From contig CAJQKQ010000032.1 of assembly GCA_905478925.1 (NCBI GenBank), positions 1 through 46,211 of the forward strand: a stretch of 46,211 nt of DNA, in the 5' to 3' direction. Both the position numbers and the translations under genes were made by a program. The stretch's first letter is position 1. Every line of letters begins with the position of its first letter. Below are positions 25,368 to 33,202 of this stretch, piece by piece. The notes under the pieces are model-generated. The model was not told the DNA's origin. It saw only the letters and a list, made by a program, of their open reading frames with translations, and did no database searches. The stretch comes from an uncultured Verrucomicrobiales bacterium (GTDB lineage Bacteria; Verrucomicrobiota; Verrucomicrobiia; Verrucomicrobiales; Akkermansiaceae).

Positions 25368-27569
25368 ATGCTCAAGAAAATCCTCAAACAGCACACCGGT
25401 CCACTGACCCGCGATCTCGTCCAGGAGCCGGGTCGTTTCGGGCTTGGAAAAATCCCTTCGCGTCTCAAGCCCGCCTCCACAACCACTTCCATTTGCGGTT
25501 TTTGTGCAACTGGCTGCCAGCTCAAGATCCACCTCGATGAGGCCGGCAACGCGATCAACCTCAGCCCACAGTCCGGTTATCCCGTGAACCTCGGGATGGC
25601 CTGCCCGAAAGGCTGGCAAGCCCTCGATCCGCTCGATGCCACCGACCGAGCGACCACACCCCTGCTCCGCGATGAATCGGGGACATTCCAGCCGGTCGGT
25701 TGGGATACGGCACTCGATACCTTCGTCACCCGCCTGAAATCGATCAAGGAAACCCATGGCCGCGAATCGGTCGCCTTTCTCTCCACCGGCCAGATCCCTT
25801 TCGAGGAAATGGCCTTGCTCGGCTGCTTGTTCAAGTTCGGTATGGGATTTCTCCACTGCGATGCGAACACCCGCCAGTGCATGGCCACCGCCGTCACCGC
25901 CTACAAGCAGTCCTTCGGCTTCGACGCGCCGCCCGCCACCTACGCGGATTTCGAGGAAAGCGACGTCATCGTCCTCATCGGCGCGAATCTCTGTATCGCC
26001 TATCCCATCCTGTGGCAGCGGGTCATGCTGAACCGGCGCAACCCGGAAATCATCGTCATCGATCCCCGTTCCACGGAAACCGCGCAGGTTGCGACTCAGC
26101 ACGTCGCCATCCGCCCCAAGGGCGACCTTCCACTGCTCTACGCACTGGCTCACTGCATCATTCGGGACGGCCGCATTGACGAGACATCGATTGGAAATAC
26201 CGAGGGCTTCTCCGAGTTTTCGGAGTTCGTAACAGACTACACGCCCGCCTCTGTTGCGGCCGATGCCGGCCTCTCCATCGAAGCGATCGAGCAACTCGCG
26301 GCAACTGTCTCCGAACCGGGTAAGCGGGTTTCCTGGTGGTGGACGATGGGCGTGAACCAGTCCTACGAAGGTGTCCGTGTCGCTCAGGCGATTATTAACC
26401 TCTGCCTGATCACCGGTAACATCGGCAAGCCCGGCACCGGCCCGAACTCGATCACCGGCCAATGCAACGCAATGGGTTCGCGGCTTTTCTCGAACACCAC
26501 ATCGCTTGTCGGCGGCCACGATTTCGCCAATCCCGGGCACCGCTCGAAGGTCGCATCCAGTCTCGGGATACCGGAGGAAAACATCCCGTCGGAACCATCG
26601 CTCGCCTACGATGAGATCTTCGATGCAGTCGAAGCCGGGAAGATCAAGGCGCTCTGGATCGTCGCCACCAACCCGTTCCATTCATGGATCAACCGGAGCC
26701 GCCTCGACACGCTGCGCGAGAAACTCGATTTCCTGGTGGTGCAGGATATGTATCACTCCACGGAGAGCGCTCGCGCTGCGGATCTTGTCCTTCCTGCCGC
26801 CGGTTGGGGCGAGAAGAGCGGCTGCCAGATCAACTCGGAGCGCAGGATCGGAACGATCAAGGCGGTGAAGAAAGCACCTGGGCTAGCGCTCTCTGATTTC
26901 CGTATCCTCAGGCTCATCGCGGATCGCTGGGGCTGCGGGGATATGTTTGGCGCGTGGACGGATCCCGAAGCGGTTTTCAAGATCCTCCGCGATCTCACCG
27001 CCGGCCGGCCATGCGACATCACGGGGATCAAAGATTACGATCAGCTCGATGGGGAAGGGGGCATTCAGTGGCCATACCCAAAATCGAAAACTCAACATGA
27101 AAAATTCAAAATGTCAACGCAGCGCCGCCTCTTCGAAGACGGGAAATTTTTCACCCCGAACGGGAAGGCCAAGCTCCTGTTCACCGCCCCCTCTCCGAAC
27201 CCGGAGCCGACGGATGCCGAATACCCGTTCACCCTCCTGACCGGGCGCGGAACCAGCAGCCAATGGCACACCCTCACACGCACGGGAAAATCAAAGCTGC
27301 TCGCGCGTATGGCGCCGCCCAAGCCATACGTTGAGACCCACCCGGACGATGCCCGGGCACTCGGGCTGGAAAGCAACGCAAGCGTGGTCATCCGTTCACG
27401 GCGCGGTGAGATGCGGGCCAGCGCGTACATCGCCACGACGGTGCAAGCGGGTCATGTTTTCCTGCCCATGCACTACCCGGAGGTGAACCTCCTCACCCAT
27501 CCCTCCTTCGATCCCCACTCCCGCCAGCCGAACTACAAGGCCTGCGCGGTAGCTGTTACGGCAGTTTGA
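25368..27569 (+). CDS. nasA: assimilatory nitrate reductase catalytic subunit (NasA-like molybdoenzyme)
   Basis: 733 residues of the DMSO-reductase family. N-terminal 4Fe-4S site CGFCATGC (residues about 46-53) with the fourth Cys in [26 protein letters not shown] supplies the likely Mo-ligand Cys, as in Nas/Nap enzymes. [26 protein letters not shown] and [24 protein letters not shown] follow, then a C-terminal MGD-binding barrel ([13 protein letters not shown]). No signal peptide, so it is cytoplasmic. It needs the bis-MGD cofactor made by the minus-strand operon. It starts 6 bp after the DmsBC-like gene, pointing to a membrane-coupled complex. Confidence 0.9.
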   Translation: MLKKILKQHTGPLTRDLVQEPGRFGLGKIPSRLKPASTTTSICGFCATGCQLKIHLDEAGNAINLSPQSGYPVNLGMACPKGWQALDPLDATDRATTPLLRDESGTFQPVGWDTALDTFVTRLKSIKETHGRESVAFLSTGQIPFEEMALLGCLFKFGMGFLHCDANTRQCMATAVTAYKQSFGFDAPPATYADFEESDVIVLIGANLCIAYPILWQRVMLNRRNPEIIVIDPRSTETAQVATQHVAIRPKGDLPLLYALAHCIIRDGRIDETSIGNTEGFSEFSEFVTDYTPASVAADAGLSIEAIEQLAATVSEPGKRVSWWWTMGVNQSYEGVRVAQAIINLCLITGNIGKPGTGPNSITGQCNAMGSRLFSNTTSLVGGHDFANPGHRSKVASSLGIPEENIPSEPSLAYDEIFDAVEAGKIKALWIVATNPFHSWINRSRLDTLREKLDFLVVQDMYHSTESARAADLVLPAAGWGEKSGCQINSERRIGTIKAVKKAPGLALSDFRILRLIADRWGCGDMFGAWTDPEAVFKILRDLTAGRPCDITGIKDYDQLDGEGGIQWPYPKSKTQHEKFKMSTQRRLFEDGKFFTPNGKAKLLFTAPSPNPEPTDAEYPFTLLTGRGTSSQWHTLTRTGKSKLLARMAPPKPYVETHPDDARALGLESNASVVIRSRRGEMRASAYIATTVQAGHVFLPMHYPEVNLLTHPSFDPHSRQPNYKACAVAVTAV

Positions 27570-27817
27570 GACGCTGCGGCTAAATTGATATACTTTGACG
27601 GGATACGGGAATTTCAGTGGCAATTGGCGGGTGCGATGAAGTGTCCGTGATGTGGACAGTTGATCCACCGGGCGGCGGTGGGAGTCCCGACTGCTGCTTC
27701 TTACTCAGGGATGTGCGGAGGTTGTTAGATCAAGCTACGAAATACGACAAGGGCGACCGACTGGAGCGCATCCGAGATGGAGGAGCGAGGAGCACACACG
27801 CATCCATCGCCTCCCGA
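27570..27817. other. non-coding stretch between nasA and the crcB remnant
   Basis: No gene, tRNA or recognisable riboswitch was seen. An open frame runs through it but its sequence is Gly/Arg-rich and unlike a folded protein. Confidence 0.5.
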
Positions 27818-28015
27818 GGAAATGAACATCCGGCCTGGCTTCACCCACTGGCGGTCACCGGGTTGCTCGGTGCATTCACCACCTTCTCCACTTTTGCGCT
27901 GGATACCCAGAAGCTATTTTCAGCCTCTCCGGCACTGGCTATTCTCAATATCGCGGCCTCGGTGATCGGATCACTCGTCGCCATCCGGCTAGGTTTTAAA
28001 ATGTGTGGCCAGTAA
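27818..28015 (+). pseudogene. crcB: C-terminal remnant of a CrcB/FluC fluoride channel
   Basis: The 65 residues from GNEHPAW onward carry the FluC signature LGAFTTFSTFALDTQKL and a last helix LAILNIAASVIGSLVAIRLG. The N-terminal half of a CrcB protein (about 60 residues with the first two helices and the conserved Asn) is missing. The frame upstream is not similar to the family. It is probably a decayed gene stranded between the two halves of the nitrate cluster, and a sign that the narK segment was joined here later. Confidence 0.65.
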
Positions 28016-28071
28016 TCCCCGACGTTCACGTAAGTCGTCAAGAATCATAAATTCCGGCTTGAGATCCAAGC

Positions 28072-28088
28072 TGGCACGGCAGTTGCTT
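28072..28088 (+). promoter_or_regulatory. near-perfect sigma-54 promoter upstream of narK
   Basis: TGGCACG, 4 bases (GCAG), then TTGCTT matches both consensus elements exactly with 12-base GG-to-GC spacing. The predicted transcription start is about 28098, only some four bases before the narK ATG, so the message would be almost leaderless. Confidence 0.7.
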
Positions 28089-28101
28089 TTGCTGCTGATG
28101 A

Positions 28102-29571
28102 ATGAGCAATGACAAGCTAAACATACTCGCCGTCAAGGATCCCAGCATCCGCACCTTACACTTCACTTGGGTAGCCTTTTTCCTCACTTTTTTGGTGTGG
28201 TTTAACCACGCTCCAATGGGTGCAGCCATCACGGAGACCTTTGACCTATCCAAGGCTCAATGGAAGGCGCTTCTTCTTCTCAACGTAGCTCTCACCATTC
28301 CTGCTAGAATCATCATCGGCATGCTCGTCGATAAATTCGGGCCACGGGTTACCTACAGCATTCTTCTGGTGACATCGGGGCTGCTTTGCTCATTTTTTGC
28401 GCTAGCTCAAACATACGAACAACTCGCCTTGGCCCGTTTCCTGATGGGCTTCATCGGTGCCGGTTTTGTCATAGGCATCCGCATGGTCGGCGAATGGTTC
28501 CCTGCTAAAAAAGTAGGTCTCGCAGAAGGTATCTACGGTGGCTGGGGTAATTTCGGTTCCGCTGCCGCAGCATTCACTCTTCCCACTCTTGCTTTGATCT
28601 TTGGAGGCGAAGAAGGATGGCGTTACTCTCTACTCATCACCGCTGCTATCGTTTTTATCTACGGATTTATCTACTACCGTTCAGTCCGCGACACACCGAA
28701 AGGGTCTACCTATTTCAAGCCAAAGAAAACCGGTGGACTTGAGGTGAGCACTAAACGCGACTTTATCTTCCTGCTGGTGATGACTATCCCTATGTATCTG
28801 GCCCTGGCGCTCTTGGCCTGGAAACTCTCTCCTAGTGGGGTGGCTCTTCTCAGTCAGGGGGCTGTTTATTCCATCTACGCCATACTGGTCGCCCTTTACG
28901 CCTTTCAGACTTCTCAAATTTATCGAGTGAATAAGGACATGCTCAAGAACGGAACCCCTGAGATGTTCCACTACAAGTTCAAGCAGGTCGCCATTCTCGA
29001 CATCAACTACTTTGTTACCTTCGGATCAGAACTCGCCGTGGTCTCCATGCTCCCGATGTTCTTTATGGAAACATTTTCCCTGAGCCCGGTTACCGCTGGA
29101 CTGATGGCATCTGGATTCGCCTTCATGAACCTGCTAGCTCGCCCTGCTGGAGGACTCATTAGTGACAAGTTCGGTCGCCGCAAGAGCATGCTTGTATTCA
29201 TGTTAGGATTGGCTGCCGGATACATGGTCATGAGTCAGATCTCAGGCACGTGGCCATTCGCCATCGCAGTGCTCGCTACCATGTGTTGCTCATTCTTCGT
29301 TCAATCGGGAGAAGGTGCGGTGTTTGCCATGGTCCCCCTCGTCCAGCGCCGCATGACTGGCCAGATCGCCGGCATGGCTGGTGCCTATGGTAACGTCGGG
29401 GCCGTGGTATTTCTGACGGTCTACTCCTTTGTCGATGCCTCCACATTCTTCATGGTCATCGCCGGTTCAAGCGTCATTTCGTTTGCCGCATCCATGTTTC
29501 TCGAAGAACCCGCAGGACACACCGCCGAGGTTATGGATGACGGTACTGTGGAGCTGATCGACGTGGCGTAA
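28102..29571 (+). CDS. narK: nitrate/nitrite transporter NarK (MFS)
   Basis: 489 residues, about twelve membrane helices. Family marks are [22 protein letters not shown], the Arg of [24 protein letters not shown], and nitrate signatures [13 protein letters not shown] and [18 protein letters not shown]. It moves nitrate in, or nitrite out, across the inner membrane. The start at 28102 gives the usual N-terminus (MSNDKLNI). Base composition looks less GC-rich than in the upstream operons, which hints at separate acquisition of narK-nirD-kinase. It is followed by nirD after 7 bp. Confidence 0.95.
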   Translation: MSNDKLNILAVKDPSIRTLHFTWVAFFLTFLVWFNHAPMGAAITETFDLSKAQWKALLLLNVALTIPARIIIGMLVDKFGPRVTYSILLVTSGLLCSFFALAQTYEQLALARFLMGFIGAGFVIGIRMVGEWFPAKKVGLAEGIYGGWGNFGSAAAAFTLPTLALIFGGEEGWRYSLLITAAIVFIYGFIYYRSVRDTPKGSTYFKPKKTGGLEVSTKRDFIFLLVMTIPMYLALALLAWKLSPSGVALLSQGAVYSIYAILVALYAFQTSQIYRVNKDMLKNGTPEMFHYKFKQVAILDINYFVTFGSELAVVSMLPMFFMETFSLSPVTAGLMASGFAFMNLLARPAGGLISDKFGRRKSMLVFMLGLAAGYMVMSQISGTWPFAIAVLATMCCSFFVQSGEGAVFAMVPLVQRRMTGQIAGMAGAYGNVGAVVFLTVYSFVDASTFFMVIAGSSVISFAASMFLEEPAGHTAEVMDDGTVELIDVA

Positions 29572-29578
29572 TTAATAC

Positions 29579-29923
29579 ATGAACGCATCCTGGAAAAAAG
29601 TAGGCACCATTCACGACTTCCCCGAAGACATGGGCAGCTGTGTTAAACTCGCCGAGCAACAAATCGCCATCTTTCGAATCGCAAGCACCAGCGAAGACGA
29701 GCAATGGTTTGCCGTGCAAAATCTCAACCCCTACAACCAACGTATGGTGCTCTCCCGCGGTATCGTTGGCAGCAGCGAACACGGCCCCAAGGTTGCCTGC
29801 CCGCTGCACAAAAAACCGTTCTCCCTCAAAGACGGCAAACACCTCGGCGAAGGTGAACTTCCCGACCTCCAAATTTACCCAATCAAAGTAGAAAACGACG
29901 AGGTATTTTTGAAGGTTGCCTAA
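29579..29923 (+). CDS. nirD: NirD-like Rieske-fold small subunit of nitrite reductase
   Basis: 114 residues. The NirD pattern is clear: WKKVGTIHDFPEDMG, IAIFRI, WFAVQNLNPYNQRMVLSRGIVGS, VACPLHKKPFSLKDGKHL. Of the two Rieske ligand pairs only the second (C-P-L-H) is present, as is normal for NirD, so no 2Fe-2S cluster is expected. NirD is the partner of the NADH-dependent NirB, but no nirB is in this window and the nitrite reductase here is the NirA type. It may pair with a NirB elsewhere or have a regulatory role. Confidence 0.88.
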   Translation: MNASWKKVGTIHDFPEDMGSCVKLAEQQIAIFRIASTSEDEQWFAVQNLNPYNQRMVLSRGIVGSSEHGPKVACPLHKKPFSLKDGKHLGEGELPDLQIYPIKVENDEVFLKVA

Positions 29924-29945
29924 GCTGACCGCCTCCTTAACCTAA

Positions 29946-29957
29946 GTCCTATAGGAC
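29946..29957. other. 12-bp perfect palindrome upstream of the kinase/phosphatase gene
   Basis: GTCCTATAGGAC is its own reverse complement, 17 bases before the GTG start. It could be an operator or part of a small scattered repeat; nothing decides between them. Confidence 0.3.
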
Positions 29958-29973
29958 GTATAAGACTTATTCC

Positions 29974-31710
29974 GTGCACTTCTCAAACACTTTAAAAATC
30001 AGCGTTGGTCAAGCGACTGAGGCCGGAGCCAAACCCGTCAACGAAGACTGCGTTGGAATACGTATCCCCGACGACTCGTTGTTAGCAACCAAAGGCATCG
30101 CCGCCGTCATCTCCGATGGTGTCAGCGCAGCCAGTGCTGGGTTAGAGGCTGCCGAGATGTGCGTGCAAGGCTTTCTCACCGACTACTACAGCACCCCGGA
30201 ATCCTGGCAGGTCAAAACCTCAGGGCAACGGATCATCACCTCTCTCAACTCCTGGCTCACCAGCCAGAGCCGCAGCGAGTTCCGCGAAGAACACAAAGGC
30301 TACGTCTCCACGTTTACCGCCGTTGTTTTCAAATCCCGCACCTCCCATATTTTTCACGTCGGCGATACCAGGATTGGGCGTATTCGCAACGGAGAATTTG
30401 ACGCCCTCACCAACGACCACTCCACCCGCGTTTCCAAGGATACCTGCTATCTCACCCGCGCCATGGGTCTTGGACTAGAGCTCAAAGTCGACTACTCGAA
30501 AACCGAACTTGAAGTCGGTGATACCTACATCCTCAGCAGCGATGGCATCCACGACTATGTGAGTCCGGAAGAAATCACCAAGATCATTGACGCCACCCAA
30601 CCTGACGATCTTGACCAAGCGGCCAACAGAATACTCCAACTGGCATTAGAAAACAACAGCCCAGACAATCTTAGCTGCGTGATCATCCGTCTGGATCAAT
30701 TACCCGATGGCGATCAGGACGAAGTCCACCGCCGCCTAGCAGCCCGTCCATTCCCCCCGGATCTCGACCCCGGTATGACCATCGACGGACTCCGTGTCGA
30801 AAGCGTGCTCAGCGCCAGCAAAAGTAGCCAGCTCTACCTCGTCCGCGATGTTGACACCGATCAGCAGATGGTGATGAAAACACCCTCGGTGAACTTTGAA
30901 GACGACCCAGCTTACATCGAGCGATTTCTCATGGAGGAATGGATCGGCCGCCGAGTTAATCACCCGCATCTGGTTAAACTCCTGCGCGTCCGACCAGAAC
31001 CCCAGTTTCTCTATTTCCTGATCGAACATATCAAAGGCCAAAGCCTCGGGATCTGGATTCAGAACCACGCCAAACAACCGGACATCCAGGAAGTGGTGCG
31101 CATCATCGGGCAAGTCATCGATGGAGTCCGAGCCCTACACCGGAAAGAAACCCTGCATCAGGACATCAAGCCAGAGAACATCATGCTCGATGAAAAAGGT
31201 GAGGTAAAACTCATCGACTACGGCTCATGCCGGGTCGCCGCCATCCGGGAAATCGAAGTCCCCTACGAACGCCAATCTGCCTTAGGCACCGTCGACTTCA
31301 GCGCCCCGGAATACCGACTCGATATCGAGCCCAAAGCCAGCGCCGACCAATTTTCCATCGCCATGCTCGCCTACCACATGCTCACAGGCGGCAAAGAGCC
31401 CTACGGCGCAAAATGGGAAAAAGCCACATCGATCCGCGACTTCAGCACGCTGGAATACACCCCGAGCTTCAAACACCAACCGATGGCCCCCCACTGGATG
31501 GACGGAGCCCTGAAAAAAGCCCTCAGCTTACGCCCCGAATCCCGCTACCAAACCCTCTCCGAATTCCTCCACGACCTCAAACACCCGAACCCCGAGTTCA
31601 TCGAAGCCCGCAACCTCCCGCTGATTGAGCGAGACCCTCTGCTTTTTTGGAAATGGCTCTCCGCCCTCCTCGCCGCCGCCCTGATCATCTCCCTCTGCTA
31701 TCATTCGTAG
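29974..31710 (+). CDS. PP2C phosphatase-Ser/Thr kinase fusion of the nitrate cluster
   Basis: 578 residues. Residues 1-240 are a PP2C phosphatase (NEDCVGIRIPDD, AVISDGVSAASAG, HVGDTRIGRI, LSSDGIHDYV). Residues about 270-540 are a Hanks-type kinase: lysine VMKTP near 300, catalytic loop HQDIKPENIML near 395, IDYGS in place of DFG near 415, GTVDFSAPEYRL. One membrane helix ends the protein (WLSALLAAALIISLCY), leaving the catalytic parts in the cytoplasm. Such bifunctional proteins are known beside narK/nirBD genes in proteobacteria, where they are thought to regulate assimilation. GTG start at 29974. Confidence 0.9.
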   Translation: MHFSNTLKISVGQATEAGAKPVNEDCVGIRIPDDSLLATKGIAAVISDGVSAASAGLEAAEMCVQGFLTDYYSTPESWQVKTSGQRIITSLNSWLTSQSRSEFREEHKGYVSTFTAVVFKSRTSHIFHVGDTRIGRIRNGEFDALTNDHSTRVSKDTCYLTRAMGLGLELKVDYSKTELEVGDTYILSSDGIHDYVSPEEITKIIDATQPDDLDQAANRILQLALENNSPDNLSCVIIRLDQLPDGDQDEVHRRLAARPFPPDLDPGMTIDGLRVESVLSASKSSQLYLVRDVDTDQQMVMKTPSVNFEDDPAYIERFLMEEWIGRRVNHPHLVKLLRVRPEPQFLYFLIEHIKGQSLGIWIQNHAKQPDIQEVVRIIGQVIDGVRALHRKETLHQDIKPENIMLDEKGEVKLIDYGSCRVAAIREIEVPYERQSALGTVDFSAPEYRLDIEPKASADQFSIAMLAYHMLTGGKEPYGAKWEKATSIRDFSTLEYTPSFKHQPMAPHWMDGALKKALSLRPESRYQTLSEFLHDLKHPNPEFIEARNLPLIERDPLLFWKWLSALLAAALIISLCYHS

Positions 31711-31824
31711 CGTTAGGAGTCTCGCCCATGGGAGTGCTGAGCCCCTGCTCGGCAGAACACGGCCTCATATGATTCAACGTTGTCACTTTAAGATAAATAT
31801 GGTGATCATTCAAATGAATGAAAA

Positions 31825-31900
31825 TGCTAGGAATTTGCTTTTTCACCTAGAACGTGAAATACCCTGAAGGGGCGAACCGAGCAAGAGGAAAAGGGGGTTG
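31825..31900 (+). repeat. 76-bp repeat, copy 1 (R1)
   Basis: Begins TGCTAGGAATTTGC and ends GAAAAGGGGGTTG. Inside are a 6-bp stem TTTCAC/GTGAAA with a 7-base loop, an overlapping CTAGG/CCTAG pair, and CCC-TGAA-GGG. The left flank is the intergenic DNA after the kinase gene; the right flank is the middle of a sulfatase gene. Copies 2, 4 and 5 are the same length and nearly identical. Confidence 0.95.
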
Positions 31901-33202
31901 CCCTGAAAGATATGTCTGCTCCAAAGGATCAACGTTCAGGTTATAAAGTGCACGACTCTCCTGTTGATCGTTTTTGTCCCAGAAAAGCATGAGCTTATAA
32001 TCCCCGGAGCGGATCGAAGACATGCCGCCTGTCGGGAGTATGAAATTGAAATAGAGTGCATCGTCCGGACGGGAAAGTTTTCCGCCCGCCGGCTTGATAA
32101 GCAATGGCTTGATGCTGACCCCGTCAATTTCCTCAGAGATCAATTTTTTGCCGCCGGCCAAATCGAAAAAGGTGGGCAACAGGTCATAGCCGGTTACGGG
32201 GACGTGACAATACTCGCCGGCAGGAACGCCTGGACCCCGCACGAGAAACGGAACACGAATACCTCCTTCATACAGGGTGTGTTTTGCTCCAGTCAGCGGG
32301 AAGTTTGTAGGTTTGCTCTCCTTGTTGCCCCCGGGCGTCGAGCCGCGTCCACCGTTATCGGATAGATAAAAGATATAGGTATTATCCGCGATGCCCAATT
32401 CATCCACGGCATCCAGTAGACGACCGACATCGTGATCCAGATCGTCCAGCATGCCGGCCCATCCTTGGCTGTAGCGGCGGTCCGGCTCACCTTTTTGCTG
32501 GTACTTTTTCAGTGTGGACTCTCGAAGAACCGCGCTTAAGTGAACCGCGTAGTAGCTCAGTTGAACATAGAAGGGTTTATCCTTTTTGAGGTTGGTCTTC
32601 ATGAACGCCACCGCGTCATCGGTGATCGTTGGCGTCCGCTTGCGATCTACATTGTCGATGACATAAGTCGGCGAATCGGAAAGCCCGCGCTTAAAGCCCA
32701 ACGAGTTTGGCATTCCCCCCGTACCGTTTCCCGTCGATCCGTGGCTTGCATCGTAACCGACAGCCTCGGGCTCGGCTCCCATGAGCTCGCCCCATTTACC
32801 AAAATGGGCGCACTGATAATCAGGGTTAGCCCTTTTCAATGCCTGTGGCAGTGAAAGGTGTTTCTTCGGTTCCCAACGACTGCGAAATTCGCCGCCGCTA
32901 CGAACCGAGCTTGTCCCGAAGAGGATTCCACGCCGCGTCGGTGTGCAGATTGCGGCCGGAGAATAGCCACTTGTAAAACGAATACCTCCGTTGGCAAAAC
33001 GGTCCATATTCGGTGTTTCCAAATAATCCGAAGAAGCGTTTGGCACCGTGGGGTCCATGGGTTCGGAAAGCTGACTCCACCCCTGGTCATCCGTCAAAAT
33101 CAGAATGATATTAGGCGACTCGGCATGTGCGGAGGCTCCCCCCAACGATAGGATCCACGCAATAATCACCACTGCGCTGTAGATAGGTTTATGTAGAATC
33201 AT
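31847..33202 (-). CDS. secreted sulfatase, C-terminus replaced by repeat sequence
   Basis: 451 residues: signal peptide (ends ASAHAE), then the sulfatase core NIILILTDDQGW and the formylglycine motif C86-T-P-T-R, with HFGKWGE and YLSDNGGRGSTPGGNKESKP further on. It hydrolyses a sulfate ester, probably on a marine polysaccharide. About residue 435, after LNVDPLEQTYLSGQ, the frame runs into repeat R1, which supplies the last residues PPFPLARFAPSGYFTF. A normal sulfatase continues 20-60 residues at this point, so the gene is cut at the repeat edge. Active-site residues are retained. It overlaps the upstream sulfatase by 4 bp. Confidence 0.85.
   Translation of the reverse strand: MILHKPIYSAVVIIAWILSLGGASAHAESPNIILILTDDQGWSQLSEPMDPTVPNASSDYLETPNMDRFANGGIRFTSGYSPAAICTPTRRGILFGTSSVRSGGEFRSRWEPKKHLSLPQALKRANPDYQCAHFGKWGELMGAEPEAVGYDASHGSTGNGTGGMPNSLGFKRGLSDSPTYVIDNVDRKRTPTITDDAVAFMKTNLKKDKPFYVQLSYYAVHLSAVLRESTLKKYQQKGEPDRRYSQGWAGMLDDLDHDVGRLLDAVDELGIADNTYIFYLSDNGGRGSTPGGNKESKPTNFPLTGAKHTLYEGGIRVPFLVRGPGVPAGEYCHVPVTGYDLLPTFFDLAGGKKLISEEIDGVSIKPLLIKPAGGKLSRPDDALYFNFILPTGGMSSIRSGDYKLMLFWDKNDQQESRALYNLNVDPLEQTYLSGQPPFPLARFAPSGYFTF

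Noticed and set aside
27617..27817. Fluoride riboswitch ahead of the crcB remnant
   Set aside because: No match to the conserved core could be found by eye, and the gene itself is truncated.
31847..31900. A conserved protein tail PPFPLARFAPSGYFTF at the end of the sulfatase
   Set aside because: It is simply the translation of the 76-bp repeat; the same residues appear in a frame read through R5 where no gene exists.
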